DNA of 12,085 nt from Sphingobacteriaceae bacterium (GTDB lineage: Bacteria; Bacteroidota; Bacteroidia; Sphingobacteriales; Sphingobacteriaceae). Shown one piece after another: positions 1-7,030 of this stretch (its first letter is position 1; each line of letters opens with the position of its first letter). The stretch covers positions 1 to 12,085 of the forward strand of contig JANWIB010000013.1 of the NCBI GenBank assembly GCA_025450155.1, read 5' to 3'. Both the position numbers and the translations under genes were made by a program. The notes beneath the pieces are model-generated. The model did not search any database. It saw only the letters and a list, made by a program, of their open reading frames with translations, and was not told the origin of the DNA.

Positions 1-1457
1 AATTGGTCCTTAATAGAACCTCCTGGCTGTACGATCATTGAAATCCCAGCCTCTGCTGCAATTTCAACACAATCGGGAAAAGGGAAAAAAGCATCGGAAG
101 CCATTATCGAGCCTTTGAGTTCGAAATTAAACGATTTTGCTTTTTCTATAGCCTGCCTTAAAGCATCTACCCGCGAAGTTTGTCCCACGCCACTTGCTAA
201 AAGTTGCTTATTTTTGGCCAAAACAATGGTATTTGATTTCGTGTGTTTCGCGATCTTGTTAGCGAAGAACAAATCTTCAAGTTCCTGTTCTGTAGGCTTA
301 CGGTTGGTTACCAGATTCATTTGCTCTATGCCTTCAATCTTCAGGTCTTTATCCTGTTCTATCACTCCGTTAAGTAAGGTTTTAAACTGTTTTTTCGGCA
401 GTTCTACGTTTCTTCGTATTAAAAGGATACGATTTTTCTTTTCTTTCAAAATTTCTAAGGCATCCCTGCTAAAAGAGGGTGCAACAAGTACTTCAAAGAA
501 TAATTTATTGATCTCTTGCGCTGTTTGAGTATCTACTTCTTCATTACAAATAATTACTCCTCCAAAAGCGGATACAGGGTCGCAGGCTAAAGCATCCTTC
601 CAGGCGTTGAGCAGGTTATTTCTCGATGCTACTCCACAGGCATTGGTATGTTTTAAGATAGCAAAAGTAGGCGTGGCAAATTCATCTATTAAGGATACCG
701 CGGCATCAATATCCACTAAGTTATTATAAGATAGTTCTTTCCCGCTGACTTTGCTAAACATAGCATCGAGATCGCCATAAAAAACACCTTTCTGATGGGG
801 GTTTTCACCATAACGTAGGATCTGAGCCTCTTGCTTACTCTGCTTAAATACCTGTAAAGAATCGTCGTTGTTAAAATAGTTGAAAATAGCTGTGTCGTAA
901 TGTGAAGAGATATTGAATGCCCTTTTCGCAAATTCTCTGCGTTGCTCGCGAGTACTGGAGCCGTTGTTTTCTTTAAGGACATTTTCTAATGCAGTGTATT
1001 CATTTTTAGAGGCAATAATTACCACATCATTAAAATTTTTTGCAGCCGCCCGTATCAAAGAAATTCCACCAATATCAATTTTCTCAATAATTTCTTCTTC
1101 GGATGCACCAGATTTTACTGTTTCTTCAAATGGATATAAATCTACAATTACCAAATCAATTTCGGGAATTTCGTATTGTACAATTTGCGCCTGGTCTTCT
1201 TCTAAATCACGGCGATTGAGTATGCCTCCAAAAACTTTAGGATGTAAGGTTTTTACACGTCCACCTAAAATAGAAGGGTAGCCGGTTAAATCTTCAACTG
1301 GAATAACATCAACGCCCAAATCACGAATAAACTTTTCCGTCCCCCCCGTCGAATAAAATGCAACTCCATGTTGATTTAATTGCCAGATTAAAGGTTCAAG
1401 ATTATCCTTATAAAATACTGATATTAAGGCGGTTTTGATTCTAATGGTATTGCTCAT
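1..1457 (-). CDS. purH: Bifunctional AICAR formyltransferase / IMP cyclohydrolase, 3' end outside window
   Basis: This enzyme carries out the last two steps of de novo IMP synthesis in the cytoplasm: formyl transfer from 10-formyl-THF to AICAR, then ring closure to IMP. From ATG 1457 the frame is open to the window edge (485 codons). The N-terminal MGS-like cyclohydrolase domain (about 1-190) has STGGT (36-40) and VKTLHPKVFGG (68-78). The formyltransferase domain has RYGENPHQ (about 211-218) and the catalytic Lys-His motif KHTNACG (269-275). The visible end reads QPGGSIKDQ, which in the family lies roughly 20-25 residues before the C-terminus, so only the last codons are missing. A run of seven C at 1341-1347 does not break the frame. 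A perfect -7 element lies about 25 nt upstream. purN is on the same strand upstream but is separated by an oppositely oriented gene, so the two are probably transcribed separately. Confidence 0.97.
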   Translation of the reverse strand, partial: MSNTIRIKTALISVFYKDNLEPLIWQLNQHGVAFYSTGGTEKFIRDLGVDVIPVEDLTGYPSILGGRVKTLHPKVFGGILNRRDLEEDQAQIVQYEIPEIDLVIVDLYPFEETVKSGASEEEIIEKIDIGGISLIRAAAKNFNDVVIIASKNEYTALENVLKENNGSSTREQRREFAKRAFNISSHYDTAIFNYFNNDDSLQVFKQSKQEAQILRYGENPHQKGVFYGDLDAMFSKVSGKELSYNNLVDIDAAVSLIDEFATPTFAILKHTNACGVASRNNLLNAWKDALACDPVSAFGGVIICNEEVDTQTAQEINKLFFEVLVAPSFSRDALEILKEKKNRILLIRRNVELPKKQFKTLLNGVIEQDKDLKIEGIEQMNLVTNRKPTEQELEDLFFANKIAKHTKSNTIVLAKNKQLLASGVGQTSRVDALRQAIEKAKSFNFELKGSIMASDAFFPFPDCVEIAAEAGISMIVQPGGSIKDQ

Positions 1458-1480
1458 CTAAAGATGATAATTTGCAGCCG

Positions 1481-1488
1481 CAAACCTA
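1481..1488 (-). promoter_or_regulatory. Candidate Bacteroidota -7 element for purH
   Basis: The minus strand reads TAGGTTTG, a perfect match to the Bacteroidota -7 consensus TAnnTTTG, ending 24 nt upstream of the purH ATG. There is no TTG at the usual 17-23 bp spacing, so the -33 half is not supported. Position and match make it plausible, but it is a short motif. Confidence 0.45.
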
Positions 1489-1588
1489 CTAAAAATCAAT
1501 TATAATACGGGCTTAACTTTAAAAATATGATATATGTAACATTGATCTGTTTTTAGTCGTACGGTGAAGGAATAAATAATTTATATTG

Positions 1589-2140
1589 ATGAAAAAGATT
1601 TTACTACTTACCGCTATGGTAGTTTCATGCCTGACCAAATTACAGGCACAAGATTCTAATTCTGGTACGGATGCTAAAAATACCATTAAGGTTAATCCGT
1701 TGAGCTTAATTTTAAGAACCGGTTCTGTATTTTATGAGCATAAATTGGCAGAAAATTCTTCATTTCAAATGGGGGTAGCTTTTACAGGTATGAAAGTGGG
1801 AGATGTGAATTTTAATGGATTTGCTCTAACGCCTGAATATCGCTTTTATCCTAAAAAGAATGCTTTAAGCGGATTGTATTTGGCTCCTTATGTTAAGTAT
1901 CAAAATTATACGCTAAAAGCAGATGGTAGTAAAGGTACTTATAGTTCTTTTGGAGGCGGGCTGCTTTTGGGAAGACAATGGGTTTATAAAAGTGATTTTA
2001 CTCTTGATCTTTTCTTTGGCCCTAGTTATAATAATGGGGATATTAAAGTTAAATCTGGCGATGAAGAGGATTTGGATATGAAATTGGGTATAGATGGCTT
2101 TGGAATACGCACAGGTATAACTTTAGGCTTTGGATTTTAA
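1589..2140 (+). CDS. Small outer-membrane beta-barrel protein (DUF3575-like)
   Basis: This is a predicted exported protein of 183 residues. The ATG at 1589 gives a clean signal peptide: MKK, a hydrophobic stretch, then a cleavage site after LQAQ with the mature chain starting at Asp. An in-frame TTG directly before it (1586) is the less likely start. The mature part consists of alternating amphipathic strands with glycine turns and aromatic girdle residues (for example LTPEYRFYPKK, YLAPYVKYQNY, LDLFFGPSY), and it ends in GFGF with the terminal Phe typical of BAM-assembled barrels. Length and pattern fit an eight-stranded barrel of the DUF3575/OmpW-like kind seen in Bacteroidota. The function is unknown. 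It sits alone, divergent from purH and convergent with purN, so it does not belong to the purine genes around it. Confidence 0.8.
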   Translation: MKKILLLTAMVVSCLTKLQAQDSNSGTDAKNTIKVNPLSLILRTGSVFYEHKLAENSSFQMGVAFTGMKVGDVNFNGFALTPEYRFYPKKNALSGLYLAPYVKYQNYTLKADGSKGTYSSFGGGLLLGRQWVYKSDFTLDLFFGPSYNNGDIKVKSGDEEDLDMKLGIDGFGIRTGITLGFGF

Positions 2141-2190
2141 TCAAAATTTTTCTTAATCTGAATAAAAGGCGTGGAAAGTTTTTTTAGACT

Positions 2191-2784
2191 TTATATGGAT
2201 GACTTCATCTTTTTTAACAGATGTTCTATTATTCGCGGAAAATGATGGTGTTCTAGTTGCTGTCCCTTAAATTTTAGCATTTCCAGGTCATCGCCTTTTT
2301 CAATTTTAAATCGGGCCTGATGAATGATTTCACCTTCATCGAAATTTTCATTCACAAAATGAATGGTTATTCCAGATTCCGCATCCCTGTTTGTAAGCAC
2401 CGCCTGATGCACAAAATCACCATACATGCCTTTTCCTCCATATTTTGGTAGAAGGGCAGGGTGTATATTGATAATTTTGTTAGGGAATGCTTTTAGTAAA
2501 TTTTGGGGTATCAGCCATAAAAAGCCTGCAAGTACAATAATATCTACCTGCAGGTTCTTAAGTAAGTCTACCAGACCATTGGTGTTGTAAAACTCCTGTT
2601 TGTCAAAAACATGGGTTGGTATCTCAAAGTTATCCGCTCGTTGCAGCACGTAAGCTTCCGGGTTATTGGTAAGCACAATACAAACCTCAGCTTCCGGATG
2701 CTTTTTAAAATGTTCCATTATTTTTTGGGCGTTAGAACCCGATCCCGATGCGAAAATTGCAATTCGTTTTTTCAAGGCATCCAA
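2191..2784 (-). CDS. purN: Phosphoribosylglycinamide formyltransferase (GART), non-ATG start
   Basis: PurN transfers a formyl group from 10-formyl-THF to GAR, the third step of purine synthesis, in the cytoplasm. At up to 197 residues it is close to the usual size (about 190-212). Numbered from the TTG at 2784, it shows the phosphate-binding loop ASGSGSN (12-18), the catalytic NIHPALLPKYGG with Asn106 and His108, SGITIHFV (137-144), and the later catalytic Asp149 in NENFDEGE. The frame has no ATG between its upstream stop (2794-2796) and the GSGSN loop. The candidates are TTG 2784 and TTG 2775; the latter gives the family-typical start MKKRIAIFASGSGSN. An ATG at 2794 lies one frame off. The gene is convergent with the barrel gene and is preceded by its own promoter-like sequence. 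Confidence 0.95.
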   Translation of the reverse strand: MDALKKRIAIFASGSGSNAQKIMEHFKKHPEAEVCIVLTNNPEAYVLQRADNFEIPTHVFDKQEFYNTNGLVDLLKNLQVDIIVLAGFLWLIPQNLLKAFPNKIINIHPALLPKYGGKGMYGDFVHQAVLTNRDAESGITIHFVNENFDEGEIIHQARFKIEKGDDLEMLKFKGQQLEHHHFPRIIEHLLKKMKSSI

Positions 2785-2794
2785 TTTTTTCCAT

Positions 2795-2828
2795 CAAAGA
2801 TAAACATATTGTTTTGCAGAAAAACCAA
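2795..2828 (-). promoter_or_regulatory. Candidate Bacteroidota promoter for purN
   Basis: The minus strand has TTG (2828-2826), 23 bp, then TATCTTTG (2802-2795), matching the TTG / TAnnTTTG consensus at the long end of its accepted spacing. It implies transcription starting around 2788-2790, just upstream of the TTG start codons. That would leave the out-of-frame ATG at 2794 outside the transcript and give a very short leader. Confidence 0.5.
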
Positions 2829-2935
2829 GATCCTCAGCTAAGGAAATCTAAACAATTATTTATAAGGGCTGTACTACTTATATAATATGGGCCATTGCCT
2901 ATATGATGAAGTGTTAAATTTAAATCAGGAATATT

Positions 2936-3493
2936 ATGGAAAATCTTCAAAATAATAACATCGCTATTCTAACGGAGAATGGTTTTGAGGAAGTGGAACT
3001 AACCAGCCCGAAACAAGCTTTGGAAAAAGCAGGTGCAAACGTGTATATTGTTTCTCCGCAAAGGGGTATTGTAAGCGCAATGAAAGCGCATAACTGGTCC
3101 ATTGAGGTTCCGGTTGATAAGCATATTTCAGAAGCCAATGTGAATGACTTTGATGCTTTAGTGTTGCCCGGTGGAGTATTTAATCCAGATCAGCTACGTT
3201 TAAACAAACAAGCCATTGATTTTATAAAAGGATTTTTTGAAGCAGGTAAGCCGGTGGCTGCCATTTGCCACGGGCCACAATCGCTTATCTCTGCCGCAGT
3301 AGTCCGTGGCCGTACAATGACTTCTTATCCATCTATTAAAGACGATTTGATTAATGCTGGCGCTAATTGGGTTGATGAGGAAGTGGTGGTTGACCGGGGA
3401 TTAATTACCAGTAGGAATCCGCACGATCTGCCAGCTTTTAATAAAAAGCTATGCGAAGTGTTTGCCGAAGCTGTTCATGCAGGTCAACATTAG
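2936..3493 (+). CDS. DJ-1/PfpI-family protein (YhbO/PfpI-like)
   Basis: This cytoplasmic class I glutamine-amidotransferase-like fold protein has 185 residues, the usual size for PfpI/YhbO proteins. It shows the acidic residue of the active site in ENGFEEVEL (Glu18), a LPGG turn (77-80), and the nucleophile elbow AICHGPQ with Cys111 followed by His112. Members have been reported as glyoxalase III, as protein and nucleic-acid deglycases, or as peptidases; the sequence alone does not say which. The ATG at 2936 is preceded by AGGA (2927-2930) five bases away, a good ribosome binding site for this genome. No consensus -7 element is visible upstream. Its TAG overlaps the stop of the convergent membrane protein gene. 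A general stress role is likely but inferred. Confidence 0.9.
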   Translation: MENLQNNNIAILTENGFEEVELTSPKQALEKAGANVYIVSPQRGIVSAMKAHNWSIEVPVDKHISEANVNDFDALVLPGGVFNPDQLRLNKQAIDFIKGFFEAGKPVAAICHGPQSLISAAVVRGRTMTSYPSIKDDLINAGANWVDEEVVVDRGLITSRNPHDLPAFNKKLCEVFAEAVHAGQH

Positions 3494-4182
3494 TCCTCAC
3501 TGGTATCGACCTTACGGAAAATCGCTTTATTCTGCGGAAATAATACGATTAGCATAAAAATAAGGCAGCCTCCAGCTTCTAAAAGCTCAGCTTTTTTACC
3601 CGAAGGGCTGATTGTGGTAAGAATAAATAAGCCGATGCAGGCCATTATCTGATAAATTCTGGGGACCGGAATACCTGAATAATTAATCAGTTGCTTAATT
3701 TTTTGGCTCTTTTTATAAAGCCAGGGAAGTACAATCAAAAATAAGACAGCTGCAACAGTTAACAGTTGAGAGAAAATCAGCTTATTTACTTTCTTGCCAT
3801 TAACTACCAAATTGTGAAGGTTCGTTTCTCCCTGTGCATTTTTTTCTTTGAAAAACTCGGAGCTTTGAATATGAAATATGCGTTGCCCCCAGCTTATTTC
3901 TTCTCCGGCGGCAAAAAAGCAAAATAAAGCAAGAAAAAAAATGGTGGCAAAGAATAGCCAATTTCTTTGAGAAGACAACTTGAAAAGGTATCTGCTTGCA
4001 ATAATACAAGTGGCAAGCAGAGCGAATACTGTAACCCATTCTACAAAGCCGTCTTCTACTGCATATACTTCTTCAAACCAGTTTTGGCTAATCCAGGAAG
4101 CGGTAATTCCAACAGCTACCAAGAGCGAAGTGAAGATAAGTATTGCAGTTTCAAAAAGGCTTAAGCGTTTATTTTTAGACAT
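3490..4182 (-). CDS. Polytopic membrane protein with GEEISWGQR motif, function unknown
   Basis: This is a 230-residue inner-membrane protein with about six hydrophobic segments (roughly 11-31, 48-66, 75-92, 137-155, 175-192, 203-216). Several features look conserved rather than random: AVEDGFVEW (41-49) at the start of segment 2, GEEISWGQR (93-101) at the end of segment 3, and NLHNL (121-125) in the loop before segment 4. Clustered acidic, Trp, Gln, Arg and His residues near the membrane face hint at a catalytic or ligand-binding site. I recall similar GEEISWGQR proteins in many bacteria annotated only as hypothetical. It lies 32 bp downstream of the GT-C gene on the same strand, so co-transcription and an envelope or glycolipid role are possible, but this is inference. 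Confidence 0.8.
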   Translation of the reverse strand: MSKNKRLSLFETAILIFTSLLVAVGITASWISQNWFEEVYAVEDGFVEWVTVFALLATCIIASRYLFKLSSQRNWLFFATIFFLALFCFFAAGEEISWGQRIFHIQSSEFFKEKNAQGETNLHNLVVNGKKVNKLIFSQLLTVAAVLFLIVLPWLYKKSQKIKQLINYSGIPVPRIYQIMACIGLFILTTISPSGKKAELLEAGGCLIFMLIVLFPQNKAIFRKVDTSED

Positions 4183-4214
4183 ATAATCAGTGTTTAAATG
4201 AAATTAAAAATATT

Positions 4215-5906
4215 TTAACGGTATATTTTTCCTAAAATCAAACTATCGCAAACAGATAAACGGGTTTTACGATTTAAGAACTTTAGCTTTACCTTAGATA
4301 CACGATAATCAAGCTCTATAAATTCAGGCTTAACCGTTAATCCCCGTTTTTCAAGCTCTCTTTTCATACTTGAGGTGAGTAGAATAAATTTATCTCTCAC
4401 TTCAGGAGATTGGCCGGATAGCTGTTCCCAGCTAACCAGTTTATGATTATAGCCTAAATAAAAATCGAAGGAGTGCGAATCATTTTCCAGCAGTAAGATA
4501 TCCTTATGAGGAATATTTTTTGCTTTAACTTTCTCCGCCAGCTTTTGCCCACCCTGGTATTCCATCAGATTTGGAAGAAAATTGAAATTCATAAAATAGT
4601 TTAGCCCAATAGAAATAAATGCCGAAATGGTTAGCACTTTTAACCCTTTATGTTCAGTTCTTCTAAAGATTAATACAATTAGAGTAAGTAAGATTAGACA
4701 CCCTGTAATGGCTACAGGAACAGAAGGAGTAAAAAAATAGAAGTTCAGAGCCAGCGTAATTAATAGTACCCCTATGGCGATGAAAATATGTAATGGATAA
4801 AATATCCGGATTCCCATTTTATGGGATAAGGCAAGCCTTAAATAGGGGGCAGTAAATATTGCGGCCAATGGAAATAGCATAATGACATAATGTGGCATCT
4901 TAAATTTCGAAAACGAAATAGTAAACAACACAAAAGCAAAAGTCAGGGCAGCGAAATTGAACGGATTTCGCCATTTCTTTTTAAATAATATTCTTCGCAG
5001 CCAGTAAAAAACTGCTAAATAAGCCGCTACGCACCAAGGTAAAAAAGCCCATAAAAAAGTATGATAAAGAAAAAAAGGGCTGCTATTTCTTCCGCCTTCT
5101 ACCCAATTATCTCCCTTAAAGCGCTCAAAATTCTGATTCCACAAAATAAATTTTACCCCCGATATATGGCTCATTCCTCTGATCACTTTTTCTGGATGCA
5201 GATCAAACTGATAATAATAGGCATATAACACAGGCGAAATGAAAAGAAAAAATAAAGGGATGAATAACCAGGTTTTAATGATACCCAAGACATTCCACTT
5301 ATGTTCAAGCAATAATTTAAAAAAACAGGCAATTAGAATGATAACTACTCCAATCCAACCTTTGGTTGAAAACGCACCTGCTGCTCCAAGTGCACCTAAA
5401 GTAAGATGAATAAATTTTTGCCGGTCAATATATAAAACCAATTGCCACAGGCCAAAAATAATGAATGCCGTAAGTGGGGTTTCCATTCGTGCATCTGTAA
5501 TACTCAGAATGAAAGCCTGGGCTGTAGCTAGTATTAAAGCCGCTATTTTAGCAGTAGTTTTATCAGATAGGTGCTTGGTTACTTTATAGGTGCTATAAAC
5601 AGAAAGTAGCGAAAAAAGTAAAGCCGGTAAGCGATGGGCAAAAGTAGTAATGCCAAAAATTTTAAAGCTTAATAACGATGCCCAGAATAAAAGATGGGGT
5701 TTGTCCAGGTAATCCTTTTCACGATCTATCAAACTCAGATAATCGTTATGTTGGAGCATATTGATAGCAATATTAGCATGATGGGCAGCATCTTTATCTA
5801 TCAGAGGGATAAATAATGCACGGCCGTATATTGCTACTAACAGTGTGATTATAAGATATTGAAAAAGATTTTCCTTCTCAAAATTGATCGCATATTTTTT
5901 GAGCAT
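4215..5906 (-). CDS. ArnT/PMT-type polyprenyl-phosphate-sugar glycosyltransferase (GT-C)
   Basis: This 563-residue integral membrane protein belongs to the ArnT / PMT_2 group, which moves a sugar from a polyprenyl-phosphate donor to lipid A, glycan or protein on the periplasmic side. Markers are the first periplasmic-loop aspartates in LIDKDAAHHA (Asp37, Asp39), DKPH (68-71), DARMETPL (138-145), STKGW (180-184) and KMPHY (336-340), within about 11-13 hydrophobic helices. The canonical DE pair of many ArnT proteins is DA here, a variant common in Bacteroidota members as far as I recall. A soluble C-terminal tail (about 445-563) is predicted to lie in the periplasm. The gene is divergent from a GT2 gene of the type that makes polyprenyl-phosphate sugars, a natural donor partner. 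ATG 5906 is preceded by a perfect -7 element. Sugar and acceptor are unknown. Confidence 0.88.
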   Translation of the reverse strand: MLKKYAINFEKENLFQYLIITLLVAIYGRALFIPLIDKDAAHHANIAINMLQHNDYLSLIDREKDYLDKPHLLFWASLLSFKIFGITTFAHRLPALLFSLLSVYSTYKVTKHLSDKTTAKIAALILATAQAFILSITDARMETPLTAFIIFGLWQLVLYIDRQKFIHLTLGALGAAGAFSTKGWIGVVIILIACFFKLLLEHKWNVLGIIKTWLFIPLFFLFISPVLYAYYYQFDLHPEKVIRGMSHISGVKFILWNQNFERFKGDNWVEGGRNSSPFFLYHTFLWAFLPWCVAAYLAVFYWLRRILFKKKWRNPFNFAALTFAFVLFTISFSKFKMPHYVIMLFPLAAIFTAPYLRLALSHKMGIRIFYPLHIFIAIGVLLITLALNFYFFTPSVPVAITGCLILLTLIVLIFRRTEHKGLKVLTISAFISIGLNYFMNFNFLPNLMEYQGGQKLAEKVKAKNIPHKDILLLENDSHSFDFYLGYNHKLVSWEQLSGQSPEVRDKFILLTSSMKRELEKRGLTVKPEFIELDYRVSKVKLKFLNRKTRLSVCDSLILGKIYR

Positions 5907-5924
5907 ACTTTGGATTTATGCTGT

Positions 5925-5932
5925 CAAAAGTA
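5925..5932 (-). promoter_or_regulatory. Candidate -7 element for the GT-C gene
   Basis: The minus strand reads TACTTTTG, a perfect TAnnTTTG match, ending 18 nt upstream of ATG 5906. No TTG sits 17-23 bp further upstream. It shares the 167-bp divergent intergenic region with the element for the GT2 gene. Confidence 0.45.
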
Positions 5933-6018
5933 CTTAAGATTTAAAATTTTGTAGTAGGGAAATACAATTAAATTATTAAGAATTACCTGTGAATGTTAAA
6001 CCCAATCATTTATTGTTT

Positions 6019-6026
6019 TACCTTTG
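6019..6026 (+). promoter_or_regulatory. Candidate -7 element for the GT2-flippase operon
   Basis: TACCTTTG is a perfect TAnnTTTG match 47 nt upstream of GTG 6074, implying a leader of about 40 nt. The -33 position holds TGTT (5994-5997) rather than a clear TTG. The rest of 5907-6073 holds nothing further that I recognise. Confidence 0.45.
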
Positions 6027-6073
6027 GGGGACGTTTTAAAGAATCAATTTAGCATTCTATAAAATCAGTAAAA

Positions 6074-7030
6074 GTGAAAGAACTATCGGTTGTCATTACA
6101 GTATTAAATGAGCGGGAAAATATTGTTCCGTTAGTCGAAGCATTAAGAAATGCTTTGACTGGAATTGATTATGAGGTGGTTTTTGTAGATGACGGATCAA
6201 ACGATGGAACACAACGTGAGATCCGGTCTCATGCTGATGAGCGAATTCAACTCGTTGAATTGCGAAAGAATTACGGACAAAGCACGGCCATGACAGCTGG
6301 TATTGATCATTCTTTAGGCCACTATATTGCGTTATTGGATGGTGATTTACAGAACGATCCCTCTGATATTCCCTTCATGCTGCAAAAGATTAAAGATGAA
6401 GACTGGGACGTGGTAGCCGGCAACCGGGCAAACCGGCAGGATGGGATGTTTTTGCGAAAAATTCCCAGTAAAATTGCCAATGCAATTATTCGCCGAATGA
6501 CTGGTGTATACATTAAAGATTATGGCTGCACACTTAAAATTTTTAAACGCGAAATTGCCGAGGATTTAGGTATTTATGGCGAATTGCATCGCTTTATTCC
6601 GGTTTTAGCCAAACTACAGGGCGCTAATATAACCCAGGTAGACGTTAAGCATCATGCACGCCGTTTCGGCAAATCAAAATATGGCTTAAACAGAACGTTT
6701 AAAGTGATGGCTGATCTGATCACGATGGTTTTCTTTCGAAAATACATTCAAAAACCAATGCATCTTTTTGGTACGCTGGGGTTTATTTCATTCGGTATAG
6801 GCCTTCTTATTAATCTGTATTTACTGGGGTTAAAAATTTTAGGGCACGATATATGGGGTAAACCCCTTCTTGTTTTAGGATTGATCCTGCTTTTAGGAGG
6901 AATTCAATTAATAACAATTGGAATCTTGGCCGAAATTAGTGTAAGAACTTATTTCGAAGGGACACATCGAAAAACATATCAGGTTAGACGCATTTTTAAT
7001 GGCCAAAAAGAAACTCTGGAGCATAGTTAA
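6074..7030 (+). CDS. Polyprenyl-phosphate glycosyltransferase, GT2 (DPM1/ArnC/GtrB type)
   Basis: This enzyme transfers a sugar from a nucleotide donor to a polyprenyl phosphate on the cytoplasmic face of the inner membrane. The GT-A domain starts almost at residue 1 (SVVITVLNE), which supports the GTG start at 6074. It carries DDGS (39-42), the metal-binding DGDLQNDP (89-96), ELHRFIP (170-176) and RRFGKSKYG (196-204), the late conserved motif of the DPM1/GtrB/ArnC group. Two C-terminal membrane helices (about 233-257 and 264-288) anchor it, as in bacterial GtrB and ArnC. The 318-residue length is normal. It overlaps the downstream UPF0104 gene by 32 nt, so the two are translationally linked. 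With the divergent GT-C gene it makes a donor-synthesis plus transfer pair. Sugar identity is not readable from the sequence. Confidence 0.92.
   Translation: MKELSVVITVLNERENIVPLVEALRNALTGIDYEVVFVDDGSNDGTQREIRSHADERIQLVELRKNYGQSTAMTAGIDHSLGHYIALLDGDLQNDPSDIPFMLQKIKDEDWDVVAGNRANRQDGMFLRKIPSKIANAIIRRMTGVYIKDYGCTLKIFKREIAEDLGIYGELHRFIPVLAKLQGANITQVDVKHHARRFGKSKYGLNRTFKVMADLITMVFFRKYIQKPMHLFGTLGFISFGIGLLINLYLLGLKILGHDIWGKPLLVLGLILLLGGIQLITIGILAEISVRTYFEGTHRKTYQVRRIFNGQKETLEHS

Noticed and set aside
115..1281. Open frames on both strands (115-528 plus, 913-1281 plus, 716-982 minus)
   Set aside because: All lie inside purH, whose minus-strand frame encodes a clear PurH with intact motifs; these are shadow frames.
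1341..1347. C7 run as a possible frameshift in purH
   Set aside because: Translation across it gives the conserved STGGTEKF with no break.
2141..2190. T-rich gap between the barrel gene and purN as a bidirectional terminator
   Set aside because: There is a T run but no stem of useful length next to it.
2611..2841. 76-residue plus-strand frame
   Set aside because: Antisense to the start of purN; no family features, and purN is certain.
2881..2886. TATAAT upstream of the DJ-1/PfpI gene as a sigma70 -10 box
   Set aside because: No matching -35 element, and Bacteroidota sigma factors use a different consensus; likely AT-rich background.
2947..3138. 63-residue minus-strand frame
   Set aside because: Antisense to the DJ-1/PfpI gene, with no independent support.
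3800..4186. Three short frames on both strands
   Set aside because: They overlap the six-TM membrane protein gene in other frames and show no coherent protein features.
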